47,796 nt of DNA from Asparagopsis taxiformis. Lineage: Eukaryota > Rhodophyta > Florideophyceae > Bonnemaisoniales > Bonnemaisoniaceae. Positions 30,502-39,422 of the stretch are shown here, in pieces. The first letter of the stretch is position 1. Each line of letters opens with the position of its first letter. Where the stretch lies: positions 1-47,796 of the forward strand of contig JALQPE010002639.1 of NCBI GenBank assembly GCA_030407315.1, read 5' to 3'. A program made the position numbers and the translations under genes. The notes beneath the pieces were generated by a model. That model was not told where the DNA came from, ran no database searches, and saw only the letters and a list, made by a program, of their open reading frames with translations.

Positions 30502-32997
30502 AAGGCCACGACGGCCCCCGAAAACGCACACGAGCGTCGGGTTAAGCGCACGCGTGCGCGACGTTGCACGATGCAACAAACGAAGGCGACGAGCCGCACG
30601 AACGAGAAGCGAAGGCACAACGAGTGGCCGGGACGTCCACCCTTGCGTTGGGGGGGCGCGATGCGTGCTAGAGCCGTCGCTCTTTTCGTTTTCGACACCA
30701 TACGTTGGTGGAGGCACGAGCGCCAACGAAAGATTGGACGACGAGTCCACGCGCGGACGATTCACACGATGTGAAGAGCCACGACTGGCTCGACAGTGTT
30801 GACCGTCCCACGGGCAAAGGTGACGACACCACGGGCCACGGACGGACAACACGTCAGATTTTTCGCGCGAAAAATTATATTGGGCCAGCGGGCCATGGAC
30901 GCACGGTACGAAAAATCGGGCCGATTACAGTGCGCTAATCCGGCCAAATCTCGGGACACGCGTGCCCCGAAAATTTCGTAATTTTGGCATGTCACGTGAG
31001 CCATCGTACGTCCCCGTGGACAGCCGCTGACAACGAGTCGCATCGACCAACGAGGTCAACGCCAAACAGCTCGCGAGCTAACGGCAACGTGACGCCGGAA
31101 GGCGGAGAAACGACGTAGGACGGACGCGTCCCCAACGAAGATGGCAACGGCCTCATTACGAAACTTCCCGCACGAAGCGGAACGAAGCTATACGTTAGCC
31201 GACGAATTAGACCAACGGGTCTCAGCGCACGAAGCGCGCGAGTAAAGCGTGCGAACGACGAGCCAACGAGGCCGCGACGACGGACGGCGAACCGAATCGC
31301 CATCGTGAGGCACGACGCCGAACACGGTAGCCACGTACGGCAACCACGGAACGACACAACGGTGTCCTGCCACGCGGGCATAACGAATGACGCGCGAAAG
31401 CGAAAAGCCCGCCGGCTAGTCGAAACGCACGAGCAAACCCGAAAGGGGTTGACCACGTACGGTCACGAAGACGAAGACGCACACGTCCGCGTCATAACCG
31501 TAAAGCTAACGAAGCTGCAACCTCGTACGCATTCGAAGGCGCACGCGCCACCGGCCACGTCGGTCAGGAGACGAGCGAGGTACGCGGACGTCGCTAACGA
31601 TAACGACGCACGCCAACGGGCCGAACGCACGAAACGAAACACGAATACGCAACGGCGTACAAGCTGGTAGCCAACGTAAACGGCACAGCCGAAGGCGACG
31701 AGCCGACGAAAAACTGGCTCACGTAGCAGCCTCAACCGCCCGCGGGCATGCGAAACGACTCCGTCAATCGCGTCCCCGTCGGGTTCGCAAGGCGAATAAA
31801 CGAAATTACGCAACGGCGTAGAGGGCGAGCATTACGTATGCCCAGGTGCACGTCGCACCACATAACGGATGAGCTAACGAAACGCTCCTCGGACGCCGCG
31901 GCGAACGACGCCACCACGCGAAGCGGACTAGCGCAACGATTGCGCCACCGGCTAACGTGAAGCCGCGGGAACGTGAAGCGCGACGGCGCTAACGGTGTTA
32001 ACGGCTATACGAAAAGCCAAGCCCGCCGGCGAAGACGTTGTCAACGGAACCGCGACGCACCACGACGCACAGCCGCGTACACGCAACGGCGTGAGACGTC
32101 AAGCCAACTCACGCGCGAGTCGGCCGGACGTTTGGCGAATTTTCCGCCCAGCTCATCGGAGCAAATTAAAATTGGCACCGACGTGCTACGCGCTAAAGAG
32201 CTCGAACGCTCAACGGAATTAGACACCCGACGGGGTTATCCGCACGAGGAACGACGGCGGAAACGAATTCCGAGATAGTTACAAAATGATAACGCCACTG
32301 GCCAACGTGAAGCCGCGGGAACGCGAAGCGCGACGGCGCTAATGACGTCAACGGCTATACGAAAAGCCAAGCCCGCCGGCAACCGCGTCGTCAACGAAAC
32401 CGCAACGTACTGCGACGAATTGCTGCGTACACGCCACGGCGTAGAACGTCAAACCGACTCACGCGCGCGTCGGTCTGACGTTCGACGAATTTTTCGCCCA
32501 GCTCATCGAAGCAAATTAAAATTGGCACCGACGTGCTACGTGCCAAAGAGCTCGAATGCTCAACGGAATACGACAACCGACGGGGTTATCCGGACGAGAA
32601 ACGACGGCGGAAACGATTTCCGAATTAGTTACTAAATGATACGCACGCCAACGGGCTCTACGATCGAGGTTAACGTACCACTCGCAGTGAAAAGCCGCCG
32701 CTACGCGCCGCCGCTTTGCCGAATAGTTGCGTGTGTTACGAACCTGCCAACGGGCACGCGCCGCCGCGAACTCGAAGCACGGGCTCCGTAAGCCATACGA
32801 CACCCGACGGGTAGACGCCACAACAAAAAATTGTGGGGAGGGGCTTAACGCTAACCCCTCCCCCGATGCAGACGACCTGCCTAACACAAATTACGAAGCT
32901 CAACGGAGCCATGCGATTACGCAAAGAAACAAGACGAAGTTTACGAAGCAACACGATGCTAGCTCCGACGTGGCCTACGAACTAACCTAGGAACGAC
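30502..32997 (+). other. Long 3' non-coding region of copy 1
   Basis: About 2.5 kb between the pol stop and the antisense-gene remnant. It has no open frame conserved between the two copies. It includes the palindrome TTTTTCGCGCGAAAAA (about 30858-30873), the 350-bp tandem repeat described separately, and a pervasive AACG/ACGA bias on the sense strand. Confidence 0.6.
31945..32644 (+). repeat. 350-bp tandem duplication in the 3' non-coding region
   Basis: Two units start at 31945 and 32295 (CCACCGG/CCACTGG, then AACGTGAAGCCGCGGGAACG). The most conserved part is a block with GCAAATTAAAATTGGCACCG at exactly 350-bp spacing (about 32161 and 32511), an AT-rich island in GC-rich sequence. A third, diverged start is visible near 32645. 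The same pair occurs in copy 2 at about 37480-38190. Confidence 0.8.
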
Positions 32998-33121
32998 CTA
33001 GTAGCGACGAGAACGCTTGCCCGCAGGGTCATACGGACCAGGGCCTTCGCCGCGGCTATCGTGGCTGCGGCTGCGAGTGGGCTGAACGAAGCCCGGCGCG
33101 TACGGATCGACGGCCTGCGTG
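32998..33121 (-). pseudogene. Remnant of the antisense gene in copy 1
   Basis: These bases match the last 41 or so codons and the stop of the antisense gene of copy 2 (37001-37124). The sequence then jumps to material equivalent to about 34628 in copy 2. About 2.4 kb are missing, including the start and promoter of that gene. Confidence 0.85.
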
Positions 33122-33422
33122 CGTATCACGCTGAATCGAAGCACACCCGCGTGGTGGAATTGGACACTGCATTCGACTGCAGGAAACGCCTACGCGGGGC
33201 ATTGACGGACGATGCCGACGGGCGGGCCTCGATGATTACGAAAGAGCCGGAGCGCACGCGCGCGCTCCGGCGCCGTGGCGATTCGATCAGCCAACCGGGC
33301 CGCGTACGGTTAAATGAGTTTTTCGGGACAACTGCCACGTCCGCAGTTGTACCCGAAGAGGCGCCACGGCCCCGTGTCTCAGGCGCGTCCTGACGGGCCT
33401 CGCGTGGCCGGGACGTCCACGT

Positions 33423-33437
33423 GTGGGGGTGGGGCTG
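33423..33437 (+). promoter_or_regulatory. Polypurine tract of copy 1
   Basis: GTGGGGGTGGGGCTG lies directly before the 3' LTR, where second-strand DNA priming occurs in LTR elements. Copy 2 has the same tract at 34301-34315. Confidence 0.75.
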
Positions 33438-33642
33438 TGTAGTATACGTGGCAATTCCGAAATTGCAAATATTTATGTTTTCCGCGGAATTCGAATTTCG
33501 GCGGACACGACCGGCGACAGCAATGCACGAACATTGCTGGCGCGTGCGCGCGCGCAACTGGCACACGTGTGCAACGAACGTACTGGCAACGGCCAACGGA
33601 CCAACGGACCAACGGGTCCCTACGTGTGACCCACAAGGTCCT
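33438..33642 (+). repeat. 3' LTR of copy 1, left part (205 bp)
   Basis: It begins TGTAGTATACG like the 5' LTR and breaks at GTCCT where copy 2 was inserted. It has an extra 8-bp ACCAACGG-type unit at about 33593-33608 compared with the 5' LTR. Confidence 0.92.
33638..33642 (+). repeat. Target-site duplication of copy 2, left (GTCCT)
   Basis: GTCCT occurs once in the intact LTR (23007-23011 in the 5' LTR) and here on both sides of copy 2 (33638-33642 and 47106-47110). Five bases is the usual size for Ty3/gypsy integrases. Confidence 0.95.
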
Positions 33643-34300
33643 TGTGGAACCACGTTAGTTCTAGATAGCTGGTACGAGCTACGGACACGCTGTCCTTACG
33701 AAACGAAACGAGCAGTCCACCCGCTGGTGTTTGACTGTATGTTAGGTAGAAAGGTAGAGATAGGTTAGCGAGTAGACACGAGCGTCACGACGCAACAATC
33801 CACGCGAGGATTACGTTCGGTAAACGAGGTGGCACGTCACCGGAGGCGCTCTCAACCAAGCCCGGAGGCACTACACGCAATCAGCCTTACGTGCGGCGAT
33901 GGGTAGGGAGTACGCAGCTCGACGGAGACGAGGCCTCGTTAGGCAAAACGTAAACGTAAACGTAGAAGTCAGTCGTAGACTAGAGCCGTTGCTCGATCGT
34001 TGTCTTGTCCCCTTTCCCTCCCGGCACGATGCCAATACCTATATAGCCACGATGGCATCGCTTTACAGTGTAAACACTGCTCGTAACGTCCCCGAATGGG
34101 AAGGGACCTTGTGGGTCACACGTAGGGACCCGTTGGTCCGTTGGCCGTTGCCAGTACGTTCGTTGCACACGTGTGCCGGTTGCGCGCGCGCATGCGCCAG
34201 CAATGTTCGTGCATTGCTGTCGCCGGTCGTGTCCGCCGAGATTCGAATTCCGCGGAAAAACGTAAATATTTGCAATTTCGGAATTGCCACGTATACTACA
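33643..34300 (-). repeat. 3' LTR of copy 2 (658 bp)
   Basis: On the + strand it starts TGTGGAAC and ends GTATACTACA, the reverse complement of the copy 1 LTR. It keeps the TATA box inside its inverted repeat (about 34027-34060). Confidence 0.93.
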
Positions 34301-34315
34301 CAGCCCCACCCCCAC
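34301..34315 (-). promoter_or_regulatory. Polypurine tract of copy 2
   Basis: The minus strand reads GTGGGGGTGGGGCTG immediately before the 3' LTR. Confidence 0.75.
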
Positions 34316-34678
34316 ACGTGGACGTCCCGGCCACGCGAGGCCCGTCAGGACGCGCCTGAGACACGGGGCCGTGGCGCCTTTTCGGGTACAACTGCGGACG
34401 TGGCAGTTGTCCCGAAAAATCTCGTTGAAACGTACATGGCCCGGTTGGCTGATCGAATCGCCACGGCGCCGGAGCGCGCGCGTGCGCTCCGGCTCTTTCG
34501 TAATCATCGCGGCCCGCCCGTTGGCGTCGTACGTCAATGCCTCGCTTAGGCGTTTTCCTGCAACGGATGCAGTGTCCAATTCCACCACGCGGGTGTGCTT
34601 CAATTCAGCGCGATACGAGCGCAGGCCGCGGCCTTTTCGTGAATCTGCCAGCGGGCATGTCGACAACGGTCGTCCGAA

Positions 34679-34895
34679 GGATATTTAAGCGGCGGCTTAA
34701 CGTGATAGCGATCGTCGCTCACCCTTCCTCTCACCATCGTCATCCAGGCCGTTGCCTTTCGTTCTCCCTTATCCTCTTCCCCCGCTGGGTACTACTACCT
34801 CCGTTCCTTTCGTTCTCTTGTTCCGTTTAGCCCGCGTGGCTCTCGTCGTCGTGCTCGTTGCACTCGTCGTAATTATCGTGTACAGCGTAACCACG
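34679..34895 (+). promoter_or_regulatory. Putative promoter and leader of the antisense gene
   Basis: A TATA-like GATATTTAAG at 34679-34688 is followed by about 200 nt rich in C and T, then the ATG at 34896 in the context ACCACGATGG. The frame stays open upstream to 34752 and would add a strongly hydrophobic stretch, but only from a TTG codon, so I do not use it. Confidence 0.5.
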
Positions 34896-37124
34896 ATGGT
34901 TACGACTCGCAGTACCGATGCTAACACCCCGCGGCCCGCCGGCTCTGCTGGAGGTGGAGCGAGAAACCCTTCGCAGGGCGCTCCCTCCCTCGTCGGGGCC
35001 GGTGCGCCGCCAGCGACGGAAGCGTCCGTCGCGCCCGCCCCATCCGTTAGGGCGGGAGAAGCCGTTGCTTCGCAGGCCGTCGCCTCTTCGTCTCGCCCGA
35101 TGGCTCCGTCTCGCCTAGTGGCTTCCGTGACGCCTGCCGAGGCTGCTAGGGCCGTCGCCCCACGTGATGATGACGCAACGGCGTCCGACTCGGGGAATTC
35201 GTCACCCATCATTCCGGATGCCGCGGCCCCTTCGATGGGTGTAGCCGCGATGGCAGCGGCCGCTCGTTCGCGTCGTGCTGTGGCGGCGGCCCGCACGGGC
35301 GTGCCTCGTCGTGATGGCTCGCCGCGTTCTCCTCGCCAGGACCCCTCGCCGGAGGGTGGTGACCCCGTTGGGACAGTCGGCACCGCCTCACGTGGCGGTG
35401 CGGCGCTAAACGTAGGCGTCCTGACCCACGCGTGGGCTGCGTTGCCCCGCGTGGGTATCACGGATGACGATCTCGCCACGTTGGCTAGAGATCGTCTGGA
35501 CGCCCGCGCGGTCGTCGACTATATGCGTTCCGCCGAAGATACGTGGGGGCGAGCAGCCGGGCGTCGTTTCGCCAACGGGCCGCCGGGATCGGAACGTTAC
35601 CAGATCCCGGCGTCGATACGTTGCGACCGCTCGTGGTTGCGTGACGTCAACGACGCGATCTACGTCGACCGTATGGACGCATACTTATGGAAGGGGACGC
35701 CCGAGGAACCGCCGTTCATCTCGGTGTCGTCCGTATTCGTATGTCCGCGGACACTTTCCGAAAGGCAACGTGCCGAATGGAAGACTGCTCTCTCGTTGAG
35801 CGTCATCTCCAAAAGCGTCGTGTCGTACGATGACCACTTCGCTCTCCGCCACGTGAACGCGGACGACTATCGTGTGTCGCACGCGTCAGCTCCGTGGGTC
35901 GTCCCGAGCGAGCTCTACTTCCCGCCGTTGCCGGATGTAGTAGAGGAGTTTCCGTACCCCCGTGGGTCGTCCACGTTATTACCACGCGTGGTACATTATT
36001 TCACCGATGCCGTGAAGGACGCGCCTGCCCCCGTGAAGGAACGTTTCCTCATGGCCGTGGACATCGAACACGCAGCGATGCTCGCGTGCTCGCTGTTCGT
36101 GGAACGTCGTGTGTTCGGGCGCGCGTGCCTGCTGCCGGAGTCCACGTTGGACTTCCTGGCCGATTACGAGATGCTTCGTGCAATCCCGGTGGACGGTTCC
36201 GACACGTTCGTCTCCGTTACCAGCGCGTTGGCTGAGGTTCGCGGCGCCCTTGCGTTGGGGCCGGAGTATCGGGTTATACGTCCCGATTACGCAAGCGGCG
36301 ATAACCAGGAGTTCGTCTCCGTTCGTAGCGATGGGGCTTACGTGCCGCGGGTCGCTTCCCGTTCCGAACGCCGTCGTGGCAATCGTGCCGGTTATTTCGG
36401 CGGCCTCGGGGGCAACGAGCGCCCCCGAGGGACACGTTCTGGCCGTCGTGGCCGTCAAAACGAAGCGCCGCGTGCGCCGGAACCTCGAGAGGTCGTGCCA
36501 CGCGAGGCTACGGAACAGGGCAACGTTGCCCAGGTCGGTCGTCCGAATGTGGCCACGCCGGCCGAACGCGCGCCACGCTTCGTGAGCCTGGACGACCGCG
36601 TCTCCGATGAGGATGCCCGTCGGCTTCTCGGTACGTCGATGTCCGCTCCGCCTCGTGCGGACGGCTGGGTTATCCGTTCCCTCATCTCGTCCGTGGCTCG
36701 CGCAGCCGAAGAGTTCAGGGCCCAGACGTTGGACCTGACTGCCCGCTTGGCAACGGAACGCGCGATTTCGGAGCGTCTCGCCGCGGCGACTCGTAGTTAC
36801 GCGCCGCCCGTTGGCGTTCGTAATGAACCGTACGGTTACGCGAGTGGCGGCGGCTTCGGCGACCCCGTCGGGTATGGTCACGCAGCGGCGTACCTGCCAC
36901 GCGACCCCGCTCCGGCGCGCCCTTCGGATACGCGCAGTCACGGGACTGCGGATCCTTACGCTAGGGATCCCGCGTCTCGTCGCGAGCGAGCCCCCGTGGT
37001 CACGCAGACCGTCGATCCGTACGCGCCGGGCTTCGTTCAGCCCACTCGCAGCCGCAGCCACGATAGCCGCGGCGAAGGCCCTGGTCCGTATGACCCTGCG
37101 GGCAAGCGTTCTCGTCGCTACTAG
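34896..37124 (+). CDS. Antisense accessory protein of the chromovirus (742 residues), function unknown
   Basis: This intact gene lies between the 3' end of pol and the polypurine tract of copy 2, on the strand opposite to gag and pol. I recognise no family. Visible parts: an Ala/Pro/Ser-rich disordered N-terminus (1-165), a globular-looking region (about 168-478, with aromatic, hydrophobic and charged residues well mixed, e.g. DRSWLRDVNDAIYVDRMDAY), a basic Arg/Gly tract (about 488-530), a likely coiled coil (about 590-635) and a Pro/Gly/Tyr tail ending KRSRRY. The layout (globular domain, RG tract, coiled coil) suggests a nucleic-acid-binding, self-associating protein, which is inference. 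Some plant LTR elements carry antisense genes in the same place, also of unknown role. Long intact reading with element-like codon use argues for selection. Confidence 0.75.
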   Translation: MVTTRSTDANTPRPAGSAGGGARNPSQGAPSLVGAGAPPATEASVAPAPSVRAGEAVASQAVASSSRPMAPSRLVASVTPAEAARAVAPRDDDATASDSGNSSPIIPDAAAPSMGVAAMAAAARSRRAVAAARTGVPRRDGSPRSPRQDPSPEGGDPVGTVGTASRGGAALNVGVLTHAWAALPRVGITDDDLATLARDRLDARAVVDYMRSAEDTWGRAAGRRFANGPPGSERYQIPASIRCDRSWLRDVNDAIYVDRMDAYLWKGTPEEPPFISVSSVFVCPRTLSERQRAEWKTALSLSVISKSVVSYDDHFALRHVNADDYRVSHASAPWVVPSELYFPPLPDVVEEFPYPRGSSTLLPRVVHYFTDAVKDAPAPVKERFLMAVDIEHAAMLACSLFVERRVFGRACLLPESTLDFLADYEMLRAIPVDGSDTFVSVTSALAEVRGALALGPEYRVIRPDYASGDNQEFVSVRSDGAYVPRVASRSERRRGNRAGYFGGLGGNERPRGTRSGRRGRQNEAPRAPEPREVVPREATEQGNVAQVGRPNVATPAERAPRFVSLDDRVSDEDARRLLGTSMSAPPRADGWVIRSLISSVARAAEEFRAQTLDLTARLATERAISERLAAATRSYAPPVGVRNEPYGYASGGGFGDPVGYGHAAAYLPRDPAPARPSDTRSHGTADPYARDPASRRERAPVVTQTVDPYAPGFVQPTRSRSHDSRGEGPGPYDPAGKRSRRY

Positions 37125-39422
37125 GTCGTTCCTAGGTTAGTTCGTAGGCCACGTCGGCTCTAGCATCGTATTGCTTCGTAAACTTCGTCTTGTTTCTTTG
37201 CGTAATCGCATGGCTCCGTTGAGCTTCGTAATTTGCGTTTGGCAGGTCGTCTGCAGGAGAGGAGGGGTTTAGCGTTAAGCCCCTCCCCACAATTTTTTTG
37301 TTGTGGCGTCTACCCCGTCGGGTGTCGTATGGCTTACGTAGCCCGTGGTTCGAGTTCGCGGCGGCGCGTGCCCGTTGGCAGGTTCGTATCACACGCAATT
37401 ATTCGGCAAAGCGGCGGCGCGTAGCGGCGGCTTTTCACTGCGAGTGGTACGTTAACCTCGGTCTTAGAGCCCGTTGGCGCGCGTATCATTTAGTAACTAA
37501 CTCAGGAATCGTTTTCGCCGTCGTTTCTCGTTCGAATAACCCCGTCGGGTGTCGCATTTCGTTGAGCATTCGAGCTCCTAAGCGCGTAGCACATCGGTGC
37601 CGATTTTAATTTTGCTCCGATGAGCTTGGCGGAAAATTCGTCGAACGTCAGACCGACGTGCGCGTGAGTCGGTTTGACGTTCTACGCCGCGGCGTGTACG
37701 CAGTAATTCGTCGCAGTACGTTGCGGTTTCGTTGACGACGTGGTGGCCGGCGGGCTTGGCTTTTCGTATAGCCGTTGACGTCATTAGCGCCGTCGCGCTT
37801 CGCGTTGCCGCGGCTTCACGTTGGCCAGTGGCGTTATCATTTTGTAACTATCTCGGAATTCGTTTCCGCCGTCGTTCCTCGTGCGGATAACCCCGTCGGG
37901 TGTCGAATTTCGTTGAGCATTCGAGCTCTCTGGCACGTAGCACGTCGGTGCCAATTTTAATTTGCTCCGAAGAGCTGGACGGAAAATTCGCTAAGCGTCA
38001 GGCTGACTCGCGCGTGAGTTGGCTTGACGTTTCACGCCGTTGCGTGTACGCGGCAGTGCGTCGTGGTGCGTCGCAGTTCCGTAGACAACGTTTTTGCCGG
38101 CGGGCTTGGCTTTTCGTATGGCCTTTAACACCGTTAGCGCCGTCGCGCTTCACGTTCCCGCGGCTTCACGTTAGCCGGTGGCGCAATCGCTGCGCTAGTC
38201 CGTTTCGCGTGGCGGCGTCGTTCGCCGCGGCGTCCGAGGAGCGTTTCGTTAGCTCGTTCGTTATGTGGTGCGACGTGCACCTGGGCATACGTAATGCTCG
38301 ACCTTTACGCCGTTGCGTATTCGTTCATTCGACTTGCGAACCCGACGGGGACGCGATTGACGAAGTCGTTTCGCATGCCCGCGGGCGTTTGAGGCTGTTA
38401 CGTGAGCCAACTTTTCGTCGGCTTGTTGCCTTCAGCTGTGCCGTTTACGTTGGCTACCAGCTTGTACGCCGTTGCGTATTCGTGTTTCGTTACGTGCGTT
38501 CGACTGGCCGGCGGGCTTTTCGCTTCCGCGCGTCGTTCGTTATGCCCGCGTGGCAGGACACCGCTGTGTCATTCCGTGGTTGCCGTACGTGGCTACCGCG
38601 TTCGGCGTCGTGCCTCACGATGGCGATACGGTTCGCCGTCCTTCGTCGCGGCCTCGTTGGCTCGTCGTTCGCACGCTTTACTCGCGCGCTTCGTGCGCTG
38701 AGACCCGTTGGTCTAATTCGTCAGCTAACGTATAGCTTCGTTCCGCTTCGTGCGGGATGTTTCGTAATGAGGCCGTTGCCATCTTCGCCAGGGACGCGTC
38801 CGTCCTACGTCGTTTCTCCGCCTTCCGGCGTCACGTAGCCGTTAGCTCGCGAGCTGTTTGGCGTTGACCTCGTTGGTCGATGCGACTCGTTGTCAGCGGT
38901 TGTCCACGGGGACGTACGATGGCTCACGTGATATGCCGAAATTACGAAATTTTCGGGGCACGCGTGTCCCGAGATTTGGCCGGATTAACGCACTGTAATC
39001 GGCCCGATTTTTCGTACCGTGCGTCCATGGCCCGCTGGCCCACGTATAATTTTTTCGCGCGAAAAATCTGACGTGTTGTCCGTCCGTGGCCCGTGGTGTC
39101 GTCACCTTTGCCCGCACGACTGGCTCAACGCTGTCGAGCCAGTCGTGGCTCTTCACATCGTGTGAATTGTCCGCGCGTGGACTCGTCGTCCAATCTTTCG
39201 TTGGCGCTCGTGCCTCCACCAACGTATGGTGTCGAAAACGAAAAGAGCGACGGCTCTAGCACGCACCGCGCCCCCCCCAACGCAAGGGTGGACGTCCCGG
39301 CCACTCGTTGTGCCTTCGCTTCTCGTTCGTGCGGCTCGTCGCCTTTGTTGCATCGTGCAACGTCGCGCACGCGTGCGCTTAACCCGACGCTCGCGTGCGT
39401 TTTCGGGGGCCGTCGTGGCCTT
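37125..39422 (-). other. 3' non-coding region of copy 2
   Basis: Counterpart of 30502-32997. It contains the two 350-bp units (about 37480-38190) and the 12-bp hairpin at 39115-39147. A 312-codon + strand frame at 37900-38838 starts with GTG and is broken in copy 1, so it is not called. Confidence 0.6.
39115..39147. repeat. Perfect 12-bp inverted repeat with 9-nt loop, copy 2 only
   Basis: CACGACTGGCTC (39115-39126) pairs with GAGCCAGTCGTG (39136-39147). It lies about 275 bp past the pol stop. The equivalent place in copy 1 (about 30780-30815) has lost one arm. Confidence 0.8.

Larger units (their letters stand above)
22813..33642 (+). mobile_element. Chromovirus copy 1 (Ty3/gypsy), main part, interrupted by copy 2
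   Basis: This copy runs from its 5' LTR through gag, pol and 3' non-coding DNA to the first 205 bp of its 3' LTR. The rest of that LTR is at 47106-47573, beyond copy 2. Without copy 2 it would be about 11.3 kb. It is damaged: pol has two single-base deletions and nearly all of the antisense gene is gone. It also cannot complete a normal cycle in this state because its 3' R-U5 has been moved 13.4 kb away. Its LTRs differ more from each other (about four substitutions and one 8-bp unit in the first 205 bp) than those of copy 2, which fits an older insertion. Confidence 0.93.

Noticed and set aside
34752..34895. N-terminal extension of the antisense gene with a membrane-span-like stretch
   Set aside because: The first codon is TTG; the first ATG is at 34896. 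The hydrophobic residues come from a CT-rich leader.
37900..38838. 312-codon + strand open frame in the non-coding part of copy 2
   Set aside because: It starts with GTG, its composition follows the reversed element bias (Arg/Val/Ser/Phe-rich), and the equivalent region of copy 1 breaks it into several frames.
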